24,254 nt of DNA. It comes from an uncultured Dermatophilus sp. Lineage in GTDB: Bacteria; Actinomycetota; Actinomycetes; Actinomycetales; Dermatophilaceae. Position 1 is the first letter of the stretch; each line of letters opens with the position of its first letter. The notes below the pieces were generated by a model. It saw only the letters and a list, made by a program, of their open reading frames with translations, was not told the DNA's origin and ran no database searches. Positions 7,139 through 14,417 of the stretch are shown here, piece by piece. The position numbers and the translations under genes were made by a program. The stretch covers positions 1-24,254 of the forward strand of contig CAMCQD010000002.1 in assembly GCA_945876925.1 (NCBI GenBank), read 5' to 3'.

Positions 7139-8188
7139 GTGACAGCGGCCAACCCGGCAGCGCCGGAGAATCTAGCCCAGCCGGTCCTGAGCCCGCCCGC
7201 CAAGGCGGCGATCTTCCTCACCCTCACGGTGCGCGCGGGCAGCGAAGACGCCGTGCGGGAAGCCCTCAGCGGGGTTCCCGGGCTGATCAGATCGATCGCC
7301 TTCCGGGTGCCGGAGAATCAGCTCACCTGCGTCACCGGCATCGGTGCCAGGCTGTGGGACCGGATGTACGACCTGCCCCGGCCAGCCGGGCTGCACCCGT
7401 TCCGTCCCCTGGCGGGGGATGCGCACTCGGCTCCGTCCACCCCCGGTGACCTGTTCTTCCACATCCGCGCCCAGAGCACGGACATGTGCTTCGAGCTCGC
7501 CCGGCGGATCACGCTGTCGATGAGCGGGCACGCCGATGTCGAGGATGAGGTGCACGCGTTCCGCTACTGGGACGACCGCAACCTGCTCGGCTTCGTCGAC
7601 GGCAGCGAGAACCCGGATAACCCCGCCGAGCAGATCACCACGGCGCTGCTCGGCCCCGGCTCCGCCTTCCCGGGGGGCAGCTACGTCATCACCCAGAAGT
7701 ACCTGCACGATCTGCAGGCCTGGGAGGAGCTCACGGTCGAGCAGCAGCAGCTCGTCATCGGCCGCAGCAAGCTGGAGAACATCGAGCTCGATGAGGACGT
7801 CCAGCCCGCCGACTCGCATGTGGCGGTGAACATCATCGAAGGGGAGGACGGCGAGGAGCTGTCCATCGTGCGCGGCAACATGCCGTTCGGGACCATTGGC
7901 AGCGGGGAGTTCGGCACGTACTTCATCGGGTACGCCGCCGACCCCGCCCCGATCGAGACCATGCTCGAGCACATGTTCCTCGGCGAGCCGCGCGGCACCC
8001 ACGACCGGCTGCTCGACTTCTCCGAGGCCCGCACCGGCTGCCTGTACTTCGTCCCGCCGGCGGCCTTCCTCACCGACCCCGGCTCATTCGCCGACCCCGG
8101 GACCGCACCATCCGGGCCGGTCACGCAGCCCGCCGCCAGCGCCGACGGCTCCTTGCGGATCGGCAGCCTGAAAAGGAGCACGCAATGA
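7139..8188 (+). CDS. DyP-type peroxidase, encapsulin cargo
   Basis: Heme peroxidase of the dye-decolorizing family, 349 residues in two ferredoxin-like halves. Key residues are visible: GFVDG (151-155) with distal Asp154, proximal heme ligand His227 in DSHVAVN, and distal Arg245 in SIVRGNMPFG. After the catalytic domain ends near residue 305 comes a Pro/Ala/Ser-rich linker (about 310-335) and a tail DGSLRIGSLKR (336-346) that closely resembles the cargo-loading peptide of encapsulated DyPs, with Arg at two positions where Gly is frequent. The GTG at 7139 has an AGGAGG-like site (CAGGAGGT) at proper distance. Its TGA overlaps the encapsulin ATG, so the two proteins should be made together and the enzyme packed inside the shell. 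Confidence 0.95.
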   Translation: MTAANPAAPENLAQPVLSPPAKAAIFLTLTVRAGSEDAVREALSGVPGLIRSIAFRVPENQLTCVTGIGARLWDRMYDLPRPAGLHPFRPLAGDAHSAPSTPGDLFFHIRAQSTDMCFELARRITLSMSGHADVEDEVHAFRYWDDRNLLGFVDGSENPDNPAEQITTALLGPGSAFPGGSYVITQKYLHDLQAWEELTVEQQQLVIGRSKLENIELDEDVQPADSHVAVNIIEGEDGEELSIVRGNMPFGTIGSGEFGTYFIGYAADPAPIETMLEHMFLGEPRGTHDRLLDFSEARTGCLYFVPPAAFLTDPGSFADPGTAPSGPVTQPAASADGSLRIGSLKRSTQ

Positions 8189-8979
8189 ACAATCTGCACC
8201 GCGAACTCGCCCCGATCACCGACGCGGCCTGGGCTGAGATCGACGAGGAAGCCCGCCGGACATTCCGCGGCTCGATCGCCGGACGGCGCGTGGTCGACCT
8301 CATCGGGCCCTCCGGGCCGGACCTGGCCGCCGTCGGCACCGGCCATCTCAGCGCCGTCGAGGCACCCGTGCAGGGCGTCCAGGCGCGGCTGCACGAGGCG
8401 CAGCACGTCGTCCAGCTGCGGGTGCCGTTCCGGATCAGCCGCCAGGCAGCCGACGGTGTCGAACTCGGCTCCCGGGATTCCGACTGGCAGCCGGTCAAGG
8501 ACGCGGCCCGGGCAATGGCCCTGGCCGAGGACCAGGCCATCTTCCGCGGCGCGGCCGGAGCCGGCATCGAGGGCATCGAGCCGGGCAGCTCGAACGAGCC
8601 CCTGGCCGTGCCCGCCGACGTGCGCGACCTGACCGACGTGGTCTCCCGGGGGCTGACCCAGCTGCGGCTGGCCGGCGTCGGCGGCCCGTACTCGCTGCTG
8701 CTCAGCCCCGGCCTGTTCACCGCGGTCTCGGAGATCACCGACCACGGCTTCCCGGTCCGCGAGCACATCAGGCGGCTCATCGACGGCGACATCGTGTGGG
8801 CGCCGGCCCTGGAAGGTGCCCTGCTGCTATCCACGCGCGGCGGCGACTTCGAGCTGCACCTGGGCCAGGATCTGTCGATCGGGTACAGCTCGCACGACGC
8901 TGACAGCATTGAGCTGTACTGCCAGGAGTCGCTGACCTTCTTCAGCTACGCCGGCGAGGCCAGCGTCGTCATCAGGTGA
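8185..8979 (+). CDS. family 1 encapsulin shell protein (linocin M18-like)
   Basis: HK97-fold capsid-like protein that self-assembles into a protein nanocompartment; 264 residues, matching family 1 shells (about 265). Visible family patterns are MNNLHRELAPITDAAWAEIDEEARRTF at the N-terminus (the cargo-peptide binding helix), GRRVVDLIGPSG, PFRISRQAADGVELGSRDSDWQPVKDAARAMALAEDQAIFRG (E-loop and spine helix), and a C-terminal GQDLSIGYSSHDADSIELYCQESLTFF. AAGGAG at 8173-8178 precedes an ATG that overlaps the DyP stop by four bases (ATGA). Its upstream partner is the cargo peroxidase, so the operon makes a peroxidase-filled compartment, probably for oxidative stress defence. Confidence 0.97.
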   Translation: MNNLHRELAPITDAAWAEIDEEARRTFRGSIAGRRVVDLIGPSGPDLAAVGTGHLSAVEAPVQGVQARLHEAQHVVQLRVPFRISRQAADGVELGSRDSDWQPVKDAARAMALAEDQAIFRGAAGAGIEGIEPGSSNEPLAVPADVRDLTDVVSRGLTQLRLAGVGGPYSLLLSPGLFTAVSEITDHGFPVREHIRRLIDGDIVWAPALEGALLLSTRGGDFELHLGQDLSIGYSSHDADSIELYCQESLTFFSYAGEASVVIR

Positions 8980-9027
8980 GGCCCGGCTCGTGAGCCGCTG
9001 ATGCGGCCCGGCGCCGCCGGTGATTGT

Positions 9028-9045
9028 CCCGGGCACGGCACCGGG
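9028..9045. terminator. possible hairpin between convergent encapsulin and cysN
   Basis: CCCGG (9028-9032) and CCGGG (9041-9045) flank 8 nt in the 96-bp gap between two convergent genes. A smaller GGCTC-GT-GAGCC dyad lies just after the encapsulin stop. No U-run on either side; weak evidence. Confidence 0.3.
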
Positions 9046-9075
9046 CCGCGTTGTCATGCAGCAGGCGGTACCAGC

Positions 9076-10422
9076 TCAGATGACGGGGTCGAAGGCCCGG
9101 GTCAGCGGGTCGCCGACCAGGCCGGCCGCCAGGGTGGCCCCGCTGGGCGGATCGATGATGAGGAAACCGCCGGTAGCCCGGGAGTCGGCGTAGTCATCGA
9201 CCGCCAGCGGCTCGGCGAGCTGCACGGTCACCCGGGCGATGTCATTGAGCGCGGCGGGCTCACCAGAGTCGGCCCACTCCTGGGTATCGACGTCCCAGTG
9301 CTGGGTGACCCCGGTGAGGATGGCGCGTACCACGCTGGTACCGAGCTTGACCAGCACCCGCTGGCGGGGTGCGGAGGAGCGTTCGCCGAGCCAGCAGACG
9401 ACCCCGACCAGTTCCCCGGTGACCCTGGGCTTGGGCTGCCCGCCGAGGGCGAGCACCTGGCCGCGGCCCACGTCGAGTTCGTCACGCAGCAGGATGGTCA
9501 CCGACTCCCCCGCCGCGGCTGCCGTTACCGGCCCGGCGGGGCTGCTGATCCCGGTGACCACCGACGACAACCCCGAGGGCAGGGCCACGACGACATCGCC
9601 CGTCCGCACCGTACCCGAGGCGATCCGCCCGGCCAGGCCGCGGTAATCGGGGTGCGCGGCCGTGCGGGGGCGGATCACCAGCTGCACCGGCATCCGGAAC
9701 GGGGCCCCGGCTGCGGCGGACGACACGTCGAGTCCTTCGAGCAGCTCAAGCAGGCTCGGACCCTGATACCAGGCACCAGCCGGGTCCTGCGCGCCCTGCC
9801 CGGTGACGACGTTCTGCCCGGTCAGGGCGCTCACCGGGACGATCCGCACATCCTGGTTCCCCAGCCGCCGCGCGAGGTGGCGGATCTGGCCGGCGACATC
9901 CTCGAAGCGCTCCTGGTCCCAGCCCACCGCGTCCATCTTGTTGACCGCGAACACCACGTGCGGCACCTGGAGCAGGGCCATCACCGCGGCGTGACGCCGG
10001 GTCTGCACGAGCGCGCCATTGCGGGCATCGACGAGGATGAGCGCGGCATCGGCGGTGGATGCCCCGGTCACGGTGTTGCGGGTGTACTGGGCGTGGCCGG
10101 GGGTGTCGGCCATGATGAACGAGCGCCGGGGTGTGGAGAAGTACCGGTAGGCCACGTCGATGGTGATGCCCTGCTCCCGCTCGGCGCGCAGGCCGTCGGT
10201 CAGCAGCGCCAGGTCGACCGCATCGGCGCCGCGGCGGCGGCTGGCCTGCTCGACCGCGTCGTACTGGTCGGCCAGGATCGACTTGGTGTCGTATAGCAGG
10301 CGTCCCACCAGGGTGGATTTACCATCGTCGACCGATCCGGCGACGACCAGGCGCAGTTGCGGCCGCCGGGCGGCATCCTCCCCGGCGTCCGGCGGTGCGC
10401 TGGTGAGCACATCGGCACTCAT
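9076..10422 (-). CDS. cysN: sulfate adenylyltransferase subunit 1 (GTPase subunit)
   Basis: GTPase subunit of ATP sulfurylase; with CysD it converts sulfate and ATP to APS, driven by GTP hydrolysis. The 448 residues have EF-Tu-like organisation: G1 GSVDDGKST (29-37), G2 region with QGITIDVAYRYF (84-95), G3 DTPGH (106-110), G4 NKMD (161-164), VSAL (G5), then two beta-barrel domains. There is no C-terminal APS kinase fusion, unlike mycobacterial CysNC; cysC is separate in this operon. The ATG shares its A with the cysD stop (TGATG), indicating translational coupling. It is the last gene of the cys operon. Confidence 0.97.
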   Translation of the reverse strand: MSADVLTSAPPDAGEDAARRPQLRLVVAGSVDDGKSTLVGRLLYDTKSILADQYDAVEQASRRRGADAVDLALLTDGLRAEREQGITIDVAYRYFSTPRRSFIMADTPGHAQYTRNTVTGASTADAALILVDARNGALVQTRRHAAVMALLQVPHVVFAVNKMDAVGWDQERFEDVAGQIRHLARRLGNQDVRIVPVSALTGQNVVTGQGAQDPAGAWYQGPSLLELLEGLDVSSAAAGAPFRMPVQLVIRPRTAAHPDYRGLAGRIASGTVRTGDVVVALPSGLSSVVTGISSPAGPVTAAAAGESVTILLRDELDVGRGQVLALGGQPKPRVTGELVGVVCWLGERSSAPRQRVLVKLGTSVVRAILTGVTQHWDVDTQEWADSGEPAALNDIARVTVQLAEPLAVDDYADSRATGGFLIIDPPSGATLAAGLVGDPLTRAFDPVI

Positions 10423-11348
10423 CAGAAGTAGCCCTCTCGCTTGCGGTCTTCCATCGATGCCTCGGAGAGGCGGTCGTCGGCCCGGGTCGCGCCCCGCTCG
10501 GTGAGCCGGCTCACCGAGATCTCAGCGACGATCTCCTCGATCGTGCGCGCGCTGGATTCGACTGCGCCGGTGCACGATCCGTCTCCGACGGTGCGGTAGC
10601 GGACGGTCTTGGTGACTAATTCATCACCCTCCCCCGGGCCGAACCACGGGCCGGGGGTCATCCACATGCCGTCGCGCAGCCACACCTGGCGCTCATGCGC
10701 GAAGTAGATCGGGGGAAGCTCGACCTGCTCGGCGGCGATGTAGTGCCAGATATCCAGCTCAGTCCAGTTGCTCAGCGGGAATACGCGGGTGTTCTCGCCC
10801 GGCGCGTGCCGCCCGTTATAGACATCCCACAATTCCGGGCGCTGCTTACGCGGATCCCAGCCCCCGAAGGCGTCCCGGACCGAGAAGATCCGCTCCTTGG
10901 CCCGGGCGCGATCCTCATCGCGCCGGGCCCCGCCGAGCACCGCGTCGAACCGGTGCTCGGCGATGGTGTCCAGTAGCGGCACGGTCTGCAGCGGGTTGCG
11001 GGTGCCGTCGGGGCGCTCGGTGAGCCGCCCGTCGGCTATCCAGTCGGCAACCGAGGCGACCACGAGGCTCAATCCGCCTGCGGCCACGATCCGGTCGCGG
11101 TACTCGATCACCTCGGGCAGGTTGTGCCCGGTATCGACGTGCAGCAAGGTGATCGGCAGCGGGGCCGGGGCAACGGCCTTGCGGGCCACGTGCAGCAGCA
11201 CCGCGGAATCCTTACCACCGCTGAACAGCAGTGCGGGCCGGTCGAATTCGGCTACGACCTCGCGGATGATCTGGATAGCCTCAGCCTCCAGCGCCCGGAT
11301 GGCCGCAGCGGACCGGGCGGCGGGTTTCGCGTCGGCGGTCGCCGTCAC
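10422..11348 (-). CDS. cysD: sulfate adenylyltransferase subunit 2
   Basis: Catalytic ATP pyrophosphatase subunit of ATP sulfurylase that forms APS; cytoplasmic partner of CysN. It has 308 residues against 302 in E. coli. The PP-loop LLFSGGKDSAVLLH is at 41-54 (SGGKDS 43-48), followed by LHVDTGHNLPEVIEYRD, GGARRDEDRARAKERIFS, VFPLSNWTELDIWHYI and RYRTVGDGSCTGAV, all typical of CysD; the C-terminus is DRKREGYF. The GTG at 11348 overlaps the cysC stop (GTGA) and has AAAGGGG about six bases upstream; the frame is open further upstream, but that stretch only mirrors cysC in another frame. Confidence 0.97.
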   Translation of the reverse strand: MTATADAKPAARSAAAIRALEAEAIQIIREVVAEFDRPALLFSGGKDSAVLLHVARKAVAPAPLPITLLHVDTGHNLPEVIEYRDRIVAAGGLSLVVASVADWIADGRLTERPDGTRNPLQTVPLLDTIAEHRFDAVLGGARRDEDRARAKERIFSVRDAFGGWDPRKQRPELWDVYNGRHAPGENTRVFPLSNWTELDIWHYIAAEQVELPPIYFAHERQVWLRDGMWMTPGPWFGPGEGDELVTKTVRYRTVGDGSCTGAVESSARTIEEIVAEISVSRLTERGATRADDRLSEASMEDRKREGYF

Positions 11349-11878
11349 AGCATTCCCCTTTCCGACAGCAGCGCGATCACGCGGCCGGCGGCCTCGTCGG
11401 TATCGATATCGGTGGTATCCAGGTCCAGGTCCGGGTCCGCCGGGGGCTCGTACGGGTCGTCCACCCCGGTCAGGTGCGCGATCCGTCCCTGAGCCTGGGC
11501 GGCGTACAACCCCTTGACATCGCGCCGGGCGCACTCGGCCACCGGGGTGGACACGTACGCCAGCGCGTACGGCGTCCCCTCGGCGGCGTGCTCCGCCCTG
11601 ATCGCTGAGCGGGCCCGCTCGTACGGGGCGATCACCGGCACCAGCACGAGCACGCCGTTGCGGGCCAGCAGCCGGGCCAGGTAGCCCACCCGGGTCACGT
11701 GCGCATCGCGGTCGGCCCTGGTGAAACCCAGCCCCGGGGAGAGGTGCTCGCGCAGTTCATCGCCGTCGAGTACCTCCGTGCGCAGCCCGGCGCGCCCGGC
11801 CAGGCGGCGCGCCACGGCGCGGGCGATGGTGGTCTTCCCGGCCCCGGACAGGCCGGTCAGCCAGAGCGTGCCGCTCAC
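11345..11878 (-). CDS. cysC: adenylylsulfate kinase
   Basis: Phosphorylates APS to PAPS in the cytoplasm. With the GTG start at 11878 the protein has 177 residues, slightly short of many CysC enzymes. The P-loop GLSGAGKTT is at 9-17, then DGDELREHLSPGLGFTRADRDAHVTRVGYLA (substrate region), VIAPYERAR, and VSTPVAECARRDVKGLYAAQAQGRI with the conserved DxKGLYxxA motif. The GTG overlaps the cysH stop (GTGA); the ribosome binding site is poor, so coupling to cysH is likely. The frame continues upstream but overlaps the conserved end of cysH. Its presence beside an APS-type reductase is discussed in the findings. Confidence 0.95.
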   Translation of the reverse strand: MSGTLWLTGLSGAGKTTIARAVARRLAGRAGLRTEVLDGDELREHLSPGLGFTRADRDAHVTRVGYLARLLARNGVLVLVPVIAPYERARSAIRAEHAAEGTPYALAYVSTPVAECARRDVKGLYAAQAQGRIAHLTGVDDPYEPPADPDLDLDTTDIDTDEAAGRVIALLSERGML

Positions 11879-12600
11879 TGGTGGATCCCGCACTCGGTCT
11901 TGTCCCGCCCGGCCCAGCGGCCGGAACGCGGGTCTTCCCCCGGCCCGGCCTTGCGGGTGCACGGCCAGCATCCGATCGAGGGGTAGCCCGCGTCGAGCAG
12001 GGGGTTGCGGATTACCTCGTGATCCCGGGCGTACTGCCCGACCTGCTCATCGCTCCACGCCACGATCGGGCAGATCTTCACCAGGCCGTGATTGGCATCG
12101 AAGGACACCTCCGGCACGTTCGCCCGGGTTGCTGACTCGGCACGGCGCAGCCCGGTGACCCAGGCCTCGTACCCTTCCAGCGCCTCGAACAGCGGCGTCG
12201 TCTTGCGCAGCAGGCAGCACAAGTCCGGGTTGGTGGCGTGCAGGTCCTTGCCGTACGTCTCGTCCTGCTCCGCCGGGGACTGCCCGGGGGCCAGGGAGCG
12301 CACGCTGAGCGGGTAGCTGGCGGCGACCCGGTCGCGGGTGGCCAGCGTCTCGGCGAAGTGGTAGCCGGTGTCGAGGAAGAGCACGTCGGCACCGGGGGCG
12401 ACCGAGGCGGCCAGGTGGGGCAGCACCGCATCCTGCATCGAGCTGGCGACGGCGAACCGCTCCCCGAAGGTGTCCCGGGTCCACTCCATGATCTGCACGG
12501 CCCCGGCCCCGGCCAGCTCCCGCGTCCCGGCAGCGGCAAGTTCCCGCAGCTGGTCCGCGGAGCGCTCCCGGCCCGGGGAGCCAGCCAGTCCGGCCGTCAT
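11875..12600 (-). CDS. cysH: phosphoadenylyl/adenylyl-sulfate reductase, [4Fe-4S] APS type
   Basis: Reduces activated sulfate to sulfite with thioredoxin; cytoplasmic, 241 residues. The PP-loop-like SSMQDAVL (53-60) and LFLDTGYHFAET match CysH. Two cysteine pairs, Cys128-Cys129 (PDLCCLLRK) and Cys211/Cys214 (CWPC), are the iron-sulfur ligands that mark APS-type reductases, and the catalytic Cys237 lies in the C-terminal ECGIH. Classical PAPS reductases lack the two pairs, so APS is the expected substrate. The ATG at 12600 overlaps the sulfite reductase stop (ATGA) and gives a sensible N-terminus; the open frame before it overlaps the end of the sulfite reductase gene. Second gene of the operon. 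Confidence 0.95.
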   Translation of the reverse strand: MTAGLAGSPGRERSADQLRELAAAGTRELAGAGAVQIMEWTRDTFGERFAVASSMQDAVLPHLAASVAPGADVLFLDTGYHFAETLATRDRVAASYPLSVRSLAPGQSPAEQDETYGKDLHATNPDLCCLLRKTTPLFEALEGYEAWVTGLRRAESATRANVPEVSFDANHGLVKICPIVAWSDEQVGQYARDHEVIRNPLLDAGYPSIGCWPCTRKAGPGEDPRSGRWAGRDKTECGIHQ

Positions 12601-14273
12601 TGCAGCACGTCCTCGTCCACGCGGCCCGCCCACTGGGCGAACCGTTCTCCGGGGCGGGCACCGGCGGCGTAGGCCCGGACCAGCCGCTCGATGTAGTCGC
12701 CGGCCTCGGCGGAGGTGACCTTGTGCCCGCGCAGCTTGCGGCCGTACCCGGCGTCAGCGCCGAGTTCGCCGCCCAGGTGCGCCTGGAAGCCCTCGACCTG
12801 GTTGCCTTCCGAGTCAGTGACGAGCTGGCCCTTGAGGCCGATGTCGCTCACCTGGATGCGGGCGCAGCTGTTCGGGCAGCCGTTGAGCCCGATGCTGACC
12901 GGCCGCTCCAGCGGGATGCCGGCGAGCCGCCGGTCGAGGTCGGCGACCAGGCTGTGCGCCCGTCCCTTGGTCTCGACGATGGCGAGCTTGCAGTACTCCA
13001 GGCCGGTGCAGGCCATCGTGCCGCGCCGCCAGGCCGAGGCGCGGGCGTGCAGCCCCAGGGGTTCCAGTGCGGCGATGAGCTGCTCGGCCCTGGCCGGGTC
13101 GACGTCGAGGACGATGAGCTTCTGCAGCGCCGTCAGCGAGACGGCGTCCGAGCCGGCGTCCCGGGCAGCCCGGGCGACCGCGGACAGGATCGTGCCCGAT
13201 ACCCGCCCGGCCACGGCCGTGAATCCCACCGCGACGTTGCCGTCGGCCTGCTCGGTGATGCCGACGTAGTCGAGCGGGTGATCGGGGGCCTGCGCGGCCG
13301 GGCCGTCCAGGAGCGGGCGGTGCAGGTACTCGGTTTCGAGCACCTCCCGGACCCGGGCCGCGCCCCAGTCCCGGACGAGGACCTTCAGCCGGGCCCTCGT
13401 GCGCAGGCGGCGGTAGCCGTAGTCGCGGACCAGCCGGACCATGGCGTACCACACCTGGGGGATGTCCTCCTGCGGGACCCAGGCACCGAGCCGGACGGCC
13501 AGCTGCGGTGCCGTGGACAGGCCGCCGCCGGCCAGCACGTCGAAGCCGGGGCCATGCTCGGGGTGGACCACCCCGACGAAGCTGATGTCGTTGATCTCCG
13601 GGACGGCATCCCAGAACCACGAGATCGACGTCTTGAACTTGCGCGGCAGGTTGGCCAGGGAGGGGTCCGCTCGCAGGATCTGCTTGATCTGCTCGATCTG
13701 CGGGCGGGAGTCGATGAGTTCCCCGGCGAGCCGGCCCGCGACCGGTGAGCCGAGCACGACGCGCGGGCAGTCGCCGCAGCCTTCCTGGGTCCACAGGCCC
13801 AGTGGCTCGATCTGGTCCCAGATGGCCGGGACGTCGCGCACGTCGATCCAGTGGTACTGGATGTTGTTCCGGTCGGTGATGTCGGCGGTGTCCCGGGCGT
13901 AGCGGGCGGAGACCTGCCCGATGGCATCGAGCTGCCCGGTGGTGAGCAGGCCGCCGTCGACCCGGATGCGCATCATGAAGTACTCGTCGTCGAGTTCGGC
14001 GGGGTCGAGCTGGGCGGTGCGGCCGCCGTCGATCCCGGGCTTGCGCTGGGTGTACAGGCCGGCCCAGCGCATCCGGCCGTGCAGGTCGTCCTCCGGGATG
14101 GAGGCGAATCCCTGTTTGGCGTAGACGTCGATGATCCGCTGGCGGACGTTGAGCGGGTTGTCCGCGGCCTTGAATTCCTCATTGGGGTTGAGCGGCTCGT
14201 GCTGGCCAAGTGCCCACTGGCCCTCGCTGCGCGGGGCCCGGGCGGGACGCGGGTTGTGCGTGCTGGCGGTCAC
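12597..14273 (-). CDS. sir: ferredoxin-dependent assimilatory sulfite reductase (SirA type)
   Basis: Six-electron reduction of sulfite to sulfide using siroheme and a [4Fe-4S] cluster. Cytoplasmic, 558 residues, made of two ferredoxin-like/sulfite-reductase repeats. The cluster-siroheme ligands are Cys422 and Cys428 (ACTGLEYC) and Cys466 and Cys470 (NGCPNSC). Tyr74 (GLYTQRKPG) and Cys166 (EGCGDCPR) have the same 92-residue spacing as the Tyr69-Cys161 pair that is covalently linked beside siroheme in M. tuberculosis SirA. RDTADITDRNNIQYHWI and KFKTSISWF match the family. The GTG at 14273 has AAGGAG at ideal distance. It is the first gene of the sulfate reduction operon, preceded by a hairpin-bearing leader. 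A nitrite reductase role is less likely given the cys neighbours. Confidence 0.94.
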   Translation of the reverse strand: MTASTHNPRPARAPRSEGQWALGQHEPLNPNEEFKAADNPLNVRQRIIDVYAKQGFASIPEDDLHGRMRWAGLYTQRKPGIDGGRTAQLDPAELDDEYFMMRIRVDGGLLTTGQLDAIGQVSARYARDTADITDRNNIQYHWIDVRDVPAIWDQIEPLGLWTQEGCGDCPRVVLGSPVAGRLAGELIDSRPQIEQIKQILRADPSLANLPRKFKTSISWFWDAVPEINDISFVGVVHPEHGPGFDVLAGGGLSTAPQLAVRLGAWVPQEDIPQVWYAMVRLVRDYGYRRLRTRARLKVLVRDWGAARVREVLETEYLHRPLLDGPAAQAPDHPLDYVGITEQADGNVAVGFTAVAGRVSGTILSAVARAARDAGSDAVSLTALQKLIVLDVDPARAEQLIAALEPLGLHARASAWRRGTMACTGLEYCKLAIVETKGRAHSLVADLDRRLAGIPLERPVSIGLNGCPNSCARIQVSDIGLKGQLVTDSEGNQVEGFQAHLGGELGADAGYGRKLRGHKVTSAEAGDYIERLVRAYAAGARPGERFAQWAGRVDEDVLQ

Positions 14274-14322
14274 GATGCTCCTTAGCTGGGCCGGGGATGC
14301 GGCGGGTACGCGGGGTGGCGGC

Positions 14323-14364
14323 GGCACCCGCCTGCCTGCGGGGCGGGCAGGCGGCAGAGGTGCC
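14323..14364. repeat. strong hairpin in the cys operon leader / divergent intergenic region
   Basis: CCGCCTGCC (14328-14336) and GGCAGGCGG (14346-14354) pair perfectly over 9 bp with a 9-nt loop, and outer arms GGCAC (14323-14327) and GTGCC (14360-14364) add five more pairs across a five-base bulge. It lies about 50-90 bases upstream of the sulfite reductase GTG on the minus strand, between the AT-rich divergent promoter zone and the ribosome binding site, so it would fold in the 5' leader of the cys mRNA. Confidence 0.55.
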
Positions 14365-14369
14365 GGAAC

Positions 14370-14417
14370 CCCGACCGCTAAGATAACACCACATTTCCAG
14401 TATAGTTCAATCGAGTT
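14370..14417. promoter_or_regulatory. AT-rich divergent promoter zone of cys operon and sirohydrochlorin chelatase
   Basis: This is the only clearly AT-rich stretch in the region. On the plus strand TATAGT (14401-14406) is a good -10 whose start site would fall only about five bases before the chelatase ATG. On the minus strand TTGAAC (14404-14409) is a possible -35 with GTTATC/TATCTT as -10 at 17-19 bp. The two overlap. A partial dyad (14402-14419, 12 of 18 positions symmetric) covers both and could bind a sulfur regulator. Confidence 0.45.

Noticed and set aside
9001..10296. 431-codon plus-strand open frame opposite cysN
   Set aside because: Antisense shadow of cysN, which has all GTPase motifs.
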